DNA from: Actinomycetota bacterium
GTDB lineage: Bacteria; Actinomycetota; Actinomycetes; S36-B12; UBA10799
Direction: 5' to 3'
Assembly: GCA_020637055.1 (NCBI GenBank)
Contig: JACJWR010000001.1
Coordinates: forward strand, 62,001-126,000
DNA: 64,000 nt
The position numbers and the translations under genes are program-made. Positions 8,488-16,069 of the stretch are shown here, piece after piece (position 1 is the first letter of the stretch; every line of letters begins with the position of its first letter). The notes under the pieces were generated by a model. It saw only the letters and a list, made by a program, of their open reading frames with translations, had not been told where the DNA came from and did no database searches.

Positions 8488-9606
8488 TCACTCTTGCGGC
8501 ACCTTTCGCCTAGCCTCGAGGACGGTTGTGAGCACCTCCCTGTGGGAGTCGCACCGCACAGCGTTCAATAGTGGATCGAGTTCATTGGGCAAGCGACGAA
8601 GTACGGGCGCCATGGCGCGGGACATCACCCCCCACCCCACTCTGCCAGACGAATAGCCAAGAGGCATTGCGAGTTTGCCGGCGGCGAATGCTTGAGACCT
8701 GGTGAATTGATTCCAGTGGGCCTCTAAGGAGGCGTCGGATTCAACGATACTCCTCAACGCCATCAACTTTCTCTCGAGGTAGCCGGCTTGATCACTCGGC
8801 ATGACACTGACAAGACCACTGCTGGCGTCGAAGGCGGTTGGCACGAGTTCCATTGACACACGACCGGATTCGACGACCAGGATTGCTGTTAGCCCCTGAG
8901 AAAAGCGAATGTCACTGTTCTCCATGGAGAATGAGAAGTTGCCCAGACCGTATGAAATGGGCACCCCATCCCAGACTTCCCACGCCGAGGGGACATGCGT
9001 GTGATGGTATACGATTGCGGCCGCCCCCTCTTCCGCAAGAAAGCGGGCCTGATCCCTTCGCTTTGGAGAGGGCAAGTCCCACATTTCCTGCCCACCGTGA
9101 AGGACCAAGATGGGTAGTAGCCCTCTGCTCTTGTGCTGTTTGACTGTGCGGCACAACTCGACCAGATCAAGCACGGGTGCACCAGCCCCACTCGCATCCT
9201 GAACCCATTCGGCCTCACACCGATTCACAATCACAACGGCGTCTCCGTCGGAGTCCTCCAACTCCAGGTCCACCCGCTCTTCCCTTGACGTGTATGCCCC
9301 AGTGCGCTTGATTCCGCGAGCATCCAGAGCTGCAAGGGTGGTGCTGAGCCCGTCGATCCCGAAGTCCATGATGTGGTTGTTCGCCAAAGTGACTGACAGG
9401 CCTGCTGACGCGATGCGTTCAACCACCAAGGGGTCCTGGAAGATGTTGGGGCCGGTCTTCCTCACCGGGGCCCCCGCGGACTCGATTGGGCCTTCGAGAT
9501 TCACGAAGGACGAATCACACGTCGCCCACAGATCAAGCAGTTCCTGCGAGAAAGTCAAGCGCCCTGCTGAGGGAGAGAACAGGTCCCCGGACACAGCGAT
9601 CTTCAC
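8488..9606 (-). CDS. CapA/PgsA-like metallophosphoesterase (PGA_cap family)
   Basis: A 372-residue protein. MKIAVSGDLF at the start, FVNLEGP, LANNHIMDFG, ILVLHGGQEMW, VYHHTHVPSAWEVW and ISYGLGNFSFSM are the ordered metal- and substrate-binding motifs of the CapA family of calcineurin-like phosphoesterases. CapA proteins take part in poly-gamma-glutamate or capsule synthesis and anchoring; the exact reaction is unresolved for most members. No signal peptide is visible, unlike Bacillus CapA, so this is probably a cytoplasmic version linked to polysaccharide modification. The GTG start overlaps the stop of the GT4 gene by 4 bp (GTGA), so the two are translationally coupled. Confidence 0.85.
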   Translation of the reverse strand: MKIAVSGDLFSPSAGRLTFSQELLDLWATCDSSFVNLEGPIESAGAPVRKTGPNIFQDPLVVERIASAGLSVTLANNHIMDFGIDGLSTTLAALDARGIKRTGAYTSREERVDLELEDSDGDAVVIVNRCEAEWVQDASGAGAPVLDLVELCRTVKQHKSRGLLPILVLHGGQEMWDLPSPKRRDQARFLAEEGAAAIVYHHTHVPSAWEVWDGVPISYGLGNFSFSMENSDIRFSQGLTAILVVESGRVSMELVPTAFDASSGLVSVMPSDQAGYLERKLMALRSIVESDASLEAHWNQFTRSQAFAAGKLAMPLGYSSGRVGWGVMSRAMAPVLRRLPNELDPLLNAVRCDSHREVLTTVLEARRKVPQE

Positions 9607-10778
9607 TTGCCTACCTCCACGAGTGTTTCAAGCCAATCGTGTATCCGAAGGCCATGTTTCCGAGCGTTGAATTCACGCATGGCAAGTTCCCTTCCCTCGT
9701 TCCCTAGACGCGCTGCGAGAAGGGGATCAGTAGCCAGACTGCATAGGGCATTGGCAAGTGCTGTGACGTCATTCGGGGGGACAACCAGCGCAGTCTTACC
9801 GTCAAGAATGAATCTGCCCGTGTCGCCCGTGGCAGTGGCGATCACTGGGCGGCCAGTAGCCAAGTACTCGGCAAGCTTCGTGGAGAGGCCCCCTGTGGCT
9901 TGCCTTGACACCGGCCTCGGGAGGATTAGCGCATCCATGGACTGCATAGCCGAAACCACTTCCGCCGACGGAATCGGCGGAGAAAGGTGAACGGAATCAG
10001 AAATTCCTCGACGGTGAATTTCGTCCAAGAGCCAACTTTTGTCTGGACCCGACCCCCACAGGCCAATCTCTATCCCAATCCGGTTTCGGGAGAGGAGAAA
10101 ATTGGCCCTTTCGACGGCGGAAAGGAGCCAGTCGATGCCGTCCTTCCTCCTTGAGAGGCTTCCGAAATAGCCAACGCGGAAGGAGGGTGCCCGGGCACTC
10201 TCCGGAAGATCACTGGCAAAGCGACTAGCATCAATCACCGGCGGCACAATAATGAGTGGCATCCTGCCTCCAGCATGACTGCGCACGTAACTCGCTAGTG
10301 GCTCGGAAATCACCATCGCGCCACTGAGTTTTCGGATTCCTATCCGTCGAAACCATGCATCGTGCATCGTTCCCAAAATCGCGGGTCTCGGGGCAACAAC
10401 ATCCGGATACTCGGTCAACTCGTGGACGACCGGCACACCGAGGCTACGCGCCAGACCAATTGCGCGGCCGAGGACGGCGGGATCTCTATCCCAGCACACG
10501 ACGACATCAATCTCGCTTTCCTGGACGCGGCGTTCGACGCCCCACCAGGGTTCGAGCGCCGACATTCTGCGTCCCCAGCTTCGAGGAGAAGTCCTTGCGG
10601 CGCCGACCGTCTGCCCGTGCTCTTCGAGGACCTCAAGGTTAGGCCGCGTTGTTCGTCCAGGGACGAGGAAGGCCAGCTCGTCGCCCGATCCGGCCAGACC
10701 GTCAAAGAGTGCGAGATGCCTACTCGCGGCCGCGGAGGGAGTCGAGTAATCAATAGCGGACACCGAGAGTATCTTCAT
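9603..10778 (-). CDS. GT4-type glycosyltransferase
   Basis: A 391-residue protein from the ATG at 10778, which follows a GCGAGAG purine stretch. The longer upstream frame lacks coding character. The two Rossmann domains of GT-B enzymes are visible: MKILSVSAIDYSTPSAAASR at the N-terminus, FRVGYFGSLSRRKDGIDWLL opening the second domain, and ALILPRPVSRQATGGLSTKL, then AEYLATGRPVIAT. The last carries the family's acidic/Gly sugar-nucleotide binding stretch in altered form. It should add one sugar to the lipid-linked glycan on the cytoplasmic side. Donor and acceptor cannot be inferred. Confidence 0.85.
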   Translation of the reverse strand: MKILSVSAIDYSTPSAAASRHLALFDGLAGSGDELAFLVPGRTTRPNLEVLEEHGQTVGAARTSPRSWGRRMSALEPWWGVERRVQESEIDVVVCWDRDPAVLGRAIGLARSLGVPVVHELTEYPDVVAPRPAILGTMHDAWFRRIGIRKLSGAMVISEPLASYVRSHAGGRMPLIIVPPVIDASRFASDLPESARAPSFRVGYFGSLSRRKDGIDWLLSAVERANFLLSRNRIGIEIGLWGSGPDKSWLLDEIHRRGISDSVHLSPPIPSAEVVSAMQSMDALILPRPVSRQATGGLSTKLAEYLATGRPVIATATGDTGRFILDGKTALVVPPNDVTALANALCSLATDPLLAARLGNEGRELAMREFNARKHGLRIHDWLETLVEVGK

Positions 10779-11220
10779 GAATTCTCTCGCCTTTGGTTTG
10801 AAAGGCCATCGTGCTCCGAATCGTGAAACGGTATGCGGGACAAGTAGTACCCTTTGATTTCTGCCAGTCCGGCATGGGGCTTTGCTTCCCTTCTCCACGG
10901 GGCGCCACCTCCAGCTGGGCGCCGATTCCGACGCCTTCGGTGCGAGTCCCGCGGGGAAGAACTCGGGGTCGAAACGGACGTATTCACCGGAACGCCCTCC
11001 TCGGCAGATCCATGACCATTATGTTCTCCCTAGATGGGCAAAGGACTAGTTCGGCTCGCAAGCGAGAGGACCAATTCGACTAACAGGACTGGGGCTAAGT
11101 CGGGGGTGCGTGCCCGTGTGTTCGCTCAGACTGTCGAGTCGCAAATGTCCCACGGGTCCTGCCGCTGCACCTAGGCACTCTCACTCGCCGCCGAGTCTCC
11201 CGCATAGCCCGGCTTCAATC
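10779..11220 (-). other. 442-nt non-coding interval
   Basis: Between the start of the GT4 gene and the end of the polymerase-like gene, both on the minus strand. The short frames here lack G/C-ending codon bias and ribosome sites. I see no clear promoter, terminator or repeat. It probably contains the promoter for the GT4-capA pair. The base composition is like the flanking low-GC segment. Confidence 0.4.
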
Positions 11221-12483
11221 TTAACCAGGTCCGCCGACCTGTGGTGTACCACTGCGCACCCTTCCCATCAACGGCGCACTGGAGGCAAGCGCGAGAACGG
11301 CAAGGTTCGTCGGAGCCCACTCCCAGCTGGAAGTCAGCCAGATTGGTAGCAGTCCGGCCAACAGAATGACTGCAACTACGAGAGATTGATGTTTGTTGCC
11401 ACGAGTCACTGCACTGTCGGCGAGGCATGAGAGTACGAGCGCGAGATACAGGAGAAGGCCCACCAGACCAATTCCAATCTGGAGACTCAGTGCGATGTTG
11501 TGCGCGGACGAGCCAGTCGGCATCACTTCAAGGTAGCCACCAACACCGTAGCCGGTAACGGGGCGATCAGCGGCTACCTCCTGAGCGTCTTCCCAGATGA
11601 GGGCCCTTCCGCTGAGAACATCTGAGTCGCCTCTCCCAAGGAGATCTGCAAATGTCGGCAGGGAGATTACCTTGACGACAGCAGCAGTTGCCGGGGGGAT
11701 GAAGGCGAAAATGATCAAGAGCGAAAGAGTCCAACGTACGAATCTTGGGAAAAGCCATGCGCCAAGCCCGGCCACCAGCGCAAAGCCAATCGACACCAGA
11801 GCCCCTCGAGTGCCCGTGAGGTTGATGGCGCCAAGACCTGCAGCAATCCCCAGGACTAAGACAAAGAACTCCCACCTACGCAGAGGTCTAGAAGTTGCTC
11901 GCCCAGCGGCCACTGTGGCGAATATCACAAGGATCCCCGATGCGATGACGTAGGCCGCCCAGTTGATATTAATCCAACTCAGGCTAGCCCTAGTTGTTAC
12001 ACCGGAGTTTGTCCGATTGAGCAACTCAATATTACTGAACTCCGGCACCTGGGCGAATAGGACTACAGAGGCTGCAGCAACAATTGCAGAGAGGACTAAG
12101 AACTTCGCTAAACGTCGCGCCGGATATCCCTGTTGCAGTGCATCTCGGAGGAATACCAAGAGCACAAGCCCCGGGATCGCGAATGAACTTTCAAGTAGCC
12201 CCGTAGAGGTGAGCGGATTTAGCCCAAGGACAATAATGATCCACACCGCAAGAACGAGCGCAATGCCGTTTGTTCTGTCGATTCGCGGGACGCGTCTGAA
12301 CGTAAGGAAGTACGCGGCAACCACCAAAGCAACCGCGTAGGGCGTTGCCCAGGGCTGGACTCCCCCCAGGACAAGACATGTACCAAGCGCTACGTCCATC
12401 GGCCACAGCAACAGAGACGTTTGGCTCGCCTCGTGCTTGGTCATCGGGACTTGATGGCTCGGCGAGCCGAACTCTTTTCTCAC
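11221..12483 (-). CDS. O-antigen ligase/polymerase-like membrane protein (Wzy_C family)
   Basis: A 420-residue protein with about ten to twelve hydrophobic segments. The large extracellular loop near residues 280-320 contains SGRALIWEDAQEVAADRPVT, then GYGVGG, ending SAHN. This R-x-x-x-W...P-x-x-G-x-G...H-N pattern is typical of Wzy_C/WaaL proteins that polymerise or ligate undecaprenyl-linked glycans outside the membrane. It fits a Wzx/Wzy route with the flippase at the window's left edge. The start is a GTG at 12483; an ATG at 12444 is possible but has no better ribosome site. Confidence 0.85.
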   Translation of the reverse strand: MRKEFGSPSHQVPMTKHEASQTSLLLWPMDVALGTCLVLGGVQPWATPYAVALVVAAYFLTFRRVPRIDRTNGIALVLAVWIIIVLGLNPLTSTGLLESSFAIPGLVLLVFLRDALQQGYPARRLAKFLVLSAIVAAASVVLFAQVPEFSNIELLNRTNSGVTTRASLSWININWAAYVIASGILVIFATVAAGRATSRPLRRWEFFVLVLGIAAGLGAINLTGTRGALVSIGFALVAGLGAWLFPRFVRWTLSLLIIFAFIPPATAAVVKVISLPTFADLLGRGDSDVLSGRALIWEDAQEVAADRPVTGYGVGGYLEVMPTGSSAHNIALSLQIGIGLVGLLLYLALVLSCLADSAVTRGNKHQSLVVAVILLAGLLPIWLTSSWEWAPTNLAVLALASSAPLMGRVRSGTPQVGGPG

Positions 12484-12888
12484 CTATGTTCTACAACCAT
12501 TTCGTCTGACACTTCCACCCTACGCTTTCCCAATCATGTCGCCTGAATGCAACTGGCCCCTTAAGGACTTGCGATGTAGCCGCCACAACTGCGCGGTGTG
12601 TGGGAGCCAAGTTCCCTCCGAGAGTGGCAGATATGCGTGGTGGAGGCGCAAGGACACGGAATTGCCCGCACCACTGACGGGTCGACCCGAGACTTCTGGC
12701 TACTCTACGCAACAGGGAACACCCTTGTCCATACCCCTGACCTCACGCCGCTATCCTGTGCGTGAGGCTGCAGATCTCATGGAGCCTGGACCGTCCGCGG
12801 TATACTACCCGCCCGACCACGGTAAGCCCAATCGGATGCACCAACAGGCGAACAAGGTCTCCCTGTGAGCCGTGCCTGCATTTCGGGG
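12484..12888 (-). other. 405-nt non-coding interval, possible promoter
   Basis: Lies upstream of the polymerase-like gene and downstream of the formyltransferase, both on the minus strand. No convincing gene is present. On the minus strand TTGGGC and TAGTAT (complement of 12802-12807) are spaced by 18 nt and could form a promoter for the polymerase gene, leaving a leader of about 320 nt. This is a weak visual match only. Confidence 0.3.
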
Positions 12889-13734
12889 TCATTGCCGGTC
12901 GCTTGGAGTCCCACCTTCTCTAGTCAGCACGGCAAATGCCTCCTGGAAATCCGATATCCGCCACAACTTGCGTCCTACTCGATACAACTTCTTGATTGCA
13001 CCCTTCGTCGGGAGCGAGAAGTACGACCCACCACTTTCCTGCGCTTGTGGTGCGGACGTGCCGTCATCCAGAGCCCGCAAAGAATCCAGGAGCAGCCGGC
13101 TCGCAAGCACGCAGCCACGCAAGGTGACGGAGAACACCGACTCGCGTTCTCCTATCTCGACAACTTCCTGTGCAACTATTCTCCCCTCATCAAAAGCAAG
13201 CACCATTTCATGTATCGTTATCCCGACGCGGGACTCATTGTTGGACATGGCCCAGATGACTGGCGACATGCCCTTGTAGTGGGGGAGCAAGCCAAAATGA
13301 GTGTTGAGGGCGCAAACAGATGGCGCCGCCAATAGCGCCTCTCCCATTCTTTGGTATACGTTCACGGACAAGACAACGTCAATATTCAACGATTCCAGTA
13401 GCTGAACAATTGCTGGATCGTTGCAGTCTTGACTGTGAATAACGCGAACACCCCGACTCGCAGCCAACTGGGCTGGTGATGTGAATACTTCCTGCCTCAC
13501 GAAAAGACCGTAAGCCGACAATGCTTCGGCAACAGCAGCCCCGAAGGCCTTGTAGAGGACAAGACGCCACCCGCTGCGTGCAACGACTCTACGTAGTGTA
13601 CGGACCTTGGATGACGTGGCCCCCGTGTTCGGCAACACAACGACTACAGCGGGTTCATATTCATCCGAAACAAGGACGCCTCGGGAAATTACCAGGCTGA
13701 AGATGCTGGAAGTCGTGATTAAACCGACCCTCAT
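12889..13734 (-). CDS. Formyltransferase-family protein (probable sugar N-formyltransferase)
   Basis: A 281-residue protein of the PurN/Fmt/ArnA-N fold. The active-site segment LNTHFGLLPHYKG gives the conserved Asn-x-His and the proline loop, and ITIHEMVLAFDEGRIVAQ gives the conserved Asp. The triad needed for transfer from N10-formyl-tetrahydrofolate is therefore complete. It lacks the C-terminal tRNA-binding domain of Fmt and sits last in an overlapped set with a 4,6-dehydratase, an aminotransferase and a phosphoglycosyltransferase. I infer that it N-formylates a 4-amino-4,6-dideoxy sugar nucleotide, as VioF-like enzymes do. ATG 13734 overlaps the stop of the preceding small gene by 4 bp. 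Confidence 0.8.
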   Translation of the reverse strand: MRVGLITTSSIFSLVISRGVLVSDEYEPAVVVVLPNTGATSSKVRTLRRVVARSGWRLVLYKAFGAAVAEALSAYGLFVRQEVFTSPAQLAASRGVRVIHSQDCNDPAIVQLLESLNIDVVLSVNVYQRMGEALLAAPSVCALNTHFGLLPHYKGMSPVIWAMSNNESRVGITIHEMVLAFDEGRIVAQEVVEIGERESVFSVTLRGCVLASRLLLDSLRALDDGTSAPQAQESGGSYFSLPTKGAIKKLYRVGRKLWRISDFQEAFAVLTREGGTPSDRQ

Positions 13735-14084
13735 GGCACGTTCCCTTGTGATTGGGTCTCAGCCAACTTGGATCTTGTCTCCGCAAACCACTCTTGGCTC
13801 GAGTTCAGTTGGTGATTGGAAAAGTCATCAGGCCCCACTAGACCGGTTTTTCTGGCCGCCACGAACCCCTGGAGGAAGAAGTCGTCAAGGATCTTCATGG
13901 GGCGACTCACTATCGCTCTACCGGGGAGGCGTACCCGACGCCTCCCCGCGGGAGAGATGAAGAAACCGTGACGCTCGCGCAATCCGACTGAGGAATCCCT
14001 GACTTGCGGTCGAACTTCATACACGGCAAAGCGAGTGCCGCAGGCCCAGGCAATTGTGGCCGTTTGCCCCACAGAACAATTCAT
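13731..14084 (-). CDS. Small hypothetical protein in the amino-sugar set
   Basis: A 117-residue frame of unrecognised family. Evidence for coding is positional: it fills the gap between the phosphoglycosyltransferase stop (14095) and the formyltransferase start. Its TGA overlaps the next ATG by 4 bp. A GTAGGTAGGTCGG purine-rich stretch lies before the ATG at 14084, and the later codons often end in G or C. The middle is basic (PAGRRRVRLPGR) and the C-terminal third is acidic and polar (GPDDFSNHQLNSSQEW). No membrane segment or catalytic motif is apparent. It occupies the place where pgl-type loci often carry an acetyltransferase, but it is not one. Confidence 0.45.
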   Translation of the reverse strand: MNCSVGQTATIAWACGTRFAVYEVRPQVRDSSVGLRERHGFFISPAGRRRVRLPGRAIVSRPMKILDDFFLQGFVAARKTGLVGPDDFSNHQLNSSQEWFAETRSKLAETQSQGNVP

Positions 14085-14094
14085 GAATACCGAC

Positions 14095-14700
14095 CTACCT
14101 ACGCACAATCGAGAACATGGTCACCGCGACTACTTTCAGGTCCCCAAGTATTGATCGTTGGCTAACATAGCGAGCATATGCCGCCGCCTTCTCCGGGAGA
14201 AGCACTGTGCGGTAGAACATCTCTGGCTCCTCCGCTGCAGCAAGCAGCTTCTCTTCTCTGCGTAGCTCGACCGTGATGGGGTCCGTGATACCCGGTCGCA
14301 CTGACAGAATCTGCTTCCGCTGCTCAGGGGTCCACAGGTCAACGTACCTCTGGACCTCCGGTCGCGGCCCGACCAGAGACATGTCCCCTAGGACAACGTT
14401 GACGAGTTGTGGGAGTTCGTCCAACTTTGACGATCGAAGACGCGCGCCAACTCGGGTGACGCGCGGGTCGCCCGCTGCGGTCACCGCCGGGCCGGTTTCG
14501 GAGCCTGAGACGGCCATCGTACGGAACTTGAGCACCTCGAAATGCTTCCCGTGGCGTCCGACTCTCTCCTGACGGAAGAGTGCCGGACCATCGGAGTCAC
14601 GCTTGACTAGCACAGCCACGATCACGAGAACGGGCGACAAGATGACCAGACCGATCGCGGCGACCACCATGTCGATGAGGCGGCGGGCAAGTCCAATCAT
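14095..14700 (-). CDS. Small phosphoglycosyltransferase (PglC-type bacterial sugar transferase)
   Basis: A 201-residue monotopic phosphoglycosyltransferase. A hydrophobic re-entrant helix spans residues 8-32. LKFRTM (57-62), the catalytic Asp94-Glu95 in SKLDELPQL, and LVGPRPE (109-115) are the signature of the family. The enzyme transfers a phospho-sugar from a UDP-sugar to undecaprenyl phosphate, starting glycan assembly. It has only the core domain, like PglC, which uses UDP-di-N-acetylbacillosamine. With the upstream dehydratase and aminotransferase the likely donor is a UDP-amino-dideoxy sugar. The ATG overlaps the aminotransferase stop by 4 bp; a longer upstream frame is a shadow of that gene. 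Confidence 0.92.
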   Translation of the reverse strand: MIGLARRLIDMVVAAIGLVILSPVLVIVAVLVKRDSDGPALFRQERVGRHGKHFEVLKFRTMAVSGSETGPAVTAAGDPRVTRVGARLRSSKLDELPQLVNVVLGDMSLVGPRPEVQRYVDLWTPEQRKQILSVRPGITDPITVELRREEKLLAAAEEPEMFYRTVLLPEKAAAYARYVSQRSILGDLKVVAVTMFSIVRR

Positions 14701-15851
14701 GAAAGGACGCTCCGCACTGCCTCGCACACATGATCGACCTGATCGTCCGACATCGAACTGTAGATCGGCAGGCTCACGGCAAATGGCGCCTCGGCGCATG
14801 CGACAGGAAGGGTCTTGGCAGGATCGGCAACATAGCGGCGCCAATACGTGTGCTCGTGTAAGGGGATGAAGTGAACGCTCGTGCCCACCCCATACCGATT
14901 CATTCCATCGACAAAGGCATCTCGTCCGATACCTTCGGCACTCAGCCTGACAACAAAGAGGTGCCAGGAATGGGTCACGCCAGCGGGCGCTGCTTCTGGC
15001 AATGTCAAGCCCAGACCCTCAAGCTCCGCCGCATAGCGAGCAGCGATCGACTCGCGTCTTGACCGCATGAGTTCCGCCTTGCCTAGCTGAACCCGACCCA
15101 TCGCAGCGGCGGTATCAGGCATGTTGTACTTGAACCCGGCCGCAACCACGTCATAAGCCCATGCGGGCTTCGTTGACGTATAGCGGTCAAACGCGTCACG
15201 GTCGATACCGTGCAAACGCATCACTTTCGCCCTCGCAGCTATCTCTGAATCACGCGTGGTGAGCATTCCTCCCTCACCAGTGGTGACTGTCTTGGTCGCA
15301 TAGAAACTGAAGGCGACGGCGTCGGAGAATCTAGCTTCCCCCACCGTTTCACCATCTCGGACAGCAGGGAGGGCGTGTGCCGCGTCCTCGACGATTCGCA
15401 CCGAACCGGGCAGGAGCGCCCGAAGCGAGGCAACATCGAGGGGAAGGCCGGCGAAGTGAACGGGTACTACCGCGCGTGTTGCGGGGGAAAGTGCAGCTTC
15501 GACGGCGTCCAGGCTGAGGTTGAGTGTCTCGGCGTCAACGTCAACGATCACGGGCCTCGCACCGAGGTGGCGGACAACCTCCGCAGTCGCAGTGAACGTC
15601 CAAGTTGGCACGATGACCTCGTCACCGGGTCCGATCCCGATGGCCTCGAGCGCCAAGTGAAGTGCCGCCGTTGCGGAATTCAACGCAATGGATTGAACGC
15701 CACCTCCCAGAAAGCCCACGAAGTCGTCCTCAAACGCCTTCATCTCCGGACCAGACGTAACCCAACCAGATCGAACGACTGAGGCCACGGCCTCTGCCTC
15801 GTCTGCGCCGACGTCTGGAAGTGCAAATGGGATGAATCGCTCCTGGCTCAT
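14697..15851 (-). CDS. DegT/DnrJ/EryC1-family sugar aminotransferase (PglE-like)
   Basis: A 384-residue PLP enzyme of normal family length. LNSATAALHLAL (58-69) is the phosphate-binding region, EDAAH (155-159) carries the Asp that pairs with the pyridine nitrogen, and FSFYATKTVTTGEGG holds the PLP-binding Lys187. HSWHLFVVR and GTSVHFIPLHEH are conserved substrate-side segments. It would aminate the 4-keto sugar made by the adjacent dehydratase, giving a UDP-4-amino-4,6-dideoxy sugar. It overlaps its neighbours by 4 bp on both sides (ATGA), so the whole set is probably translated as one coupled operon. Confidence 0.92.
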   Translation of the reverse strand: MSQERFIPFALPDVGADEAEAVASVVRSGWVTSGPEMKAFEDDFVGFLGGGVQSIALNSATAALHLALEAIGIGPGDEVIVPTWTFTATAEVVRHLGARPVIVDVDAETLNLSLDAVEAALSPATRAVVPVHFAGLPLDVASLRALLPGSVRIVEDAAHALPAVRDGETVGEARFSDAVAFSFYATKTVTTGEGGMLTTRDSEIAARAKVMRLHGIDRDAFDRYTSTKPAWAYDVVAAGFKYNMPDTAAAMGRVQLGKAELMRSRRESIAARYAAELEGLGLTLPEAAPAGVTHSWHLFVVRLSAEGIGRDAFVDGMNRYGVGTSVHFIPLHEHTYWRRYVADPAKTLPVACAEAPFAVSLPIYSSMSDDQVDHVCEAVRSVLS

Positions 15852-16069
15852 CGGCCGTCAGTGCTCCAAATCTCTGGGCGGATCAATTCGGACGGAACGC
15901 GCCTCCTTGAATGCTCCATCTTCTTCCCCCACGCAATATCGCGACCTATCCACTCGCCAAACGAGCGTGGCAATCCGACGGGTTGCCGGGCTCGTTGCTT
16001 TGTGGACTCTAGGCCTATCCCCATACCCAGAAGGTGCCGCCCCGGGATCTCCGAACTCGCGGTGATCAT
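15848..16069 (-). CDS. 73-residue protein coupled between dehydratase and aminotransferase
   Basis: The ATG at 16069 overlaps the dehydratase stop by 4 bp (ATGA), and its own TGA overlaps the aminotransferase ATG by 4 bp (ATGA). The frame joins two coupled genes exactly, which is unlikely by chance and supports a real gene. The protein is unrecognised. It begins MITASSEIPGRHLLGMGIG and is then basic, with GEWIGRDIAWGKKMEHSRRR in the middle; it has no membrane helix. It could be a subunit or regulator of the sugar-nucleotide enzymes, or the remnant of a longer gene kept only for coupling. Codon bias is weaker than in the dehydratase. Confidence 0.55.
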   Translation of the reverse strand: MITASSEIPGRHLLGMGIGLESTKQRARQPVGLPRSFGEWIGRDIAWGKKMEHSRRRVPSELIRPEIWSTDGR

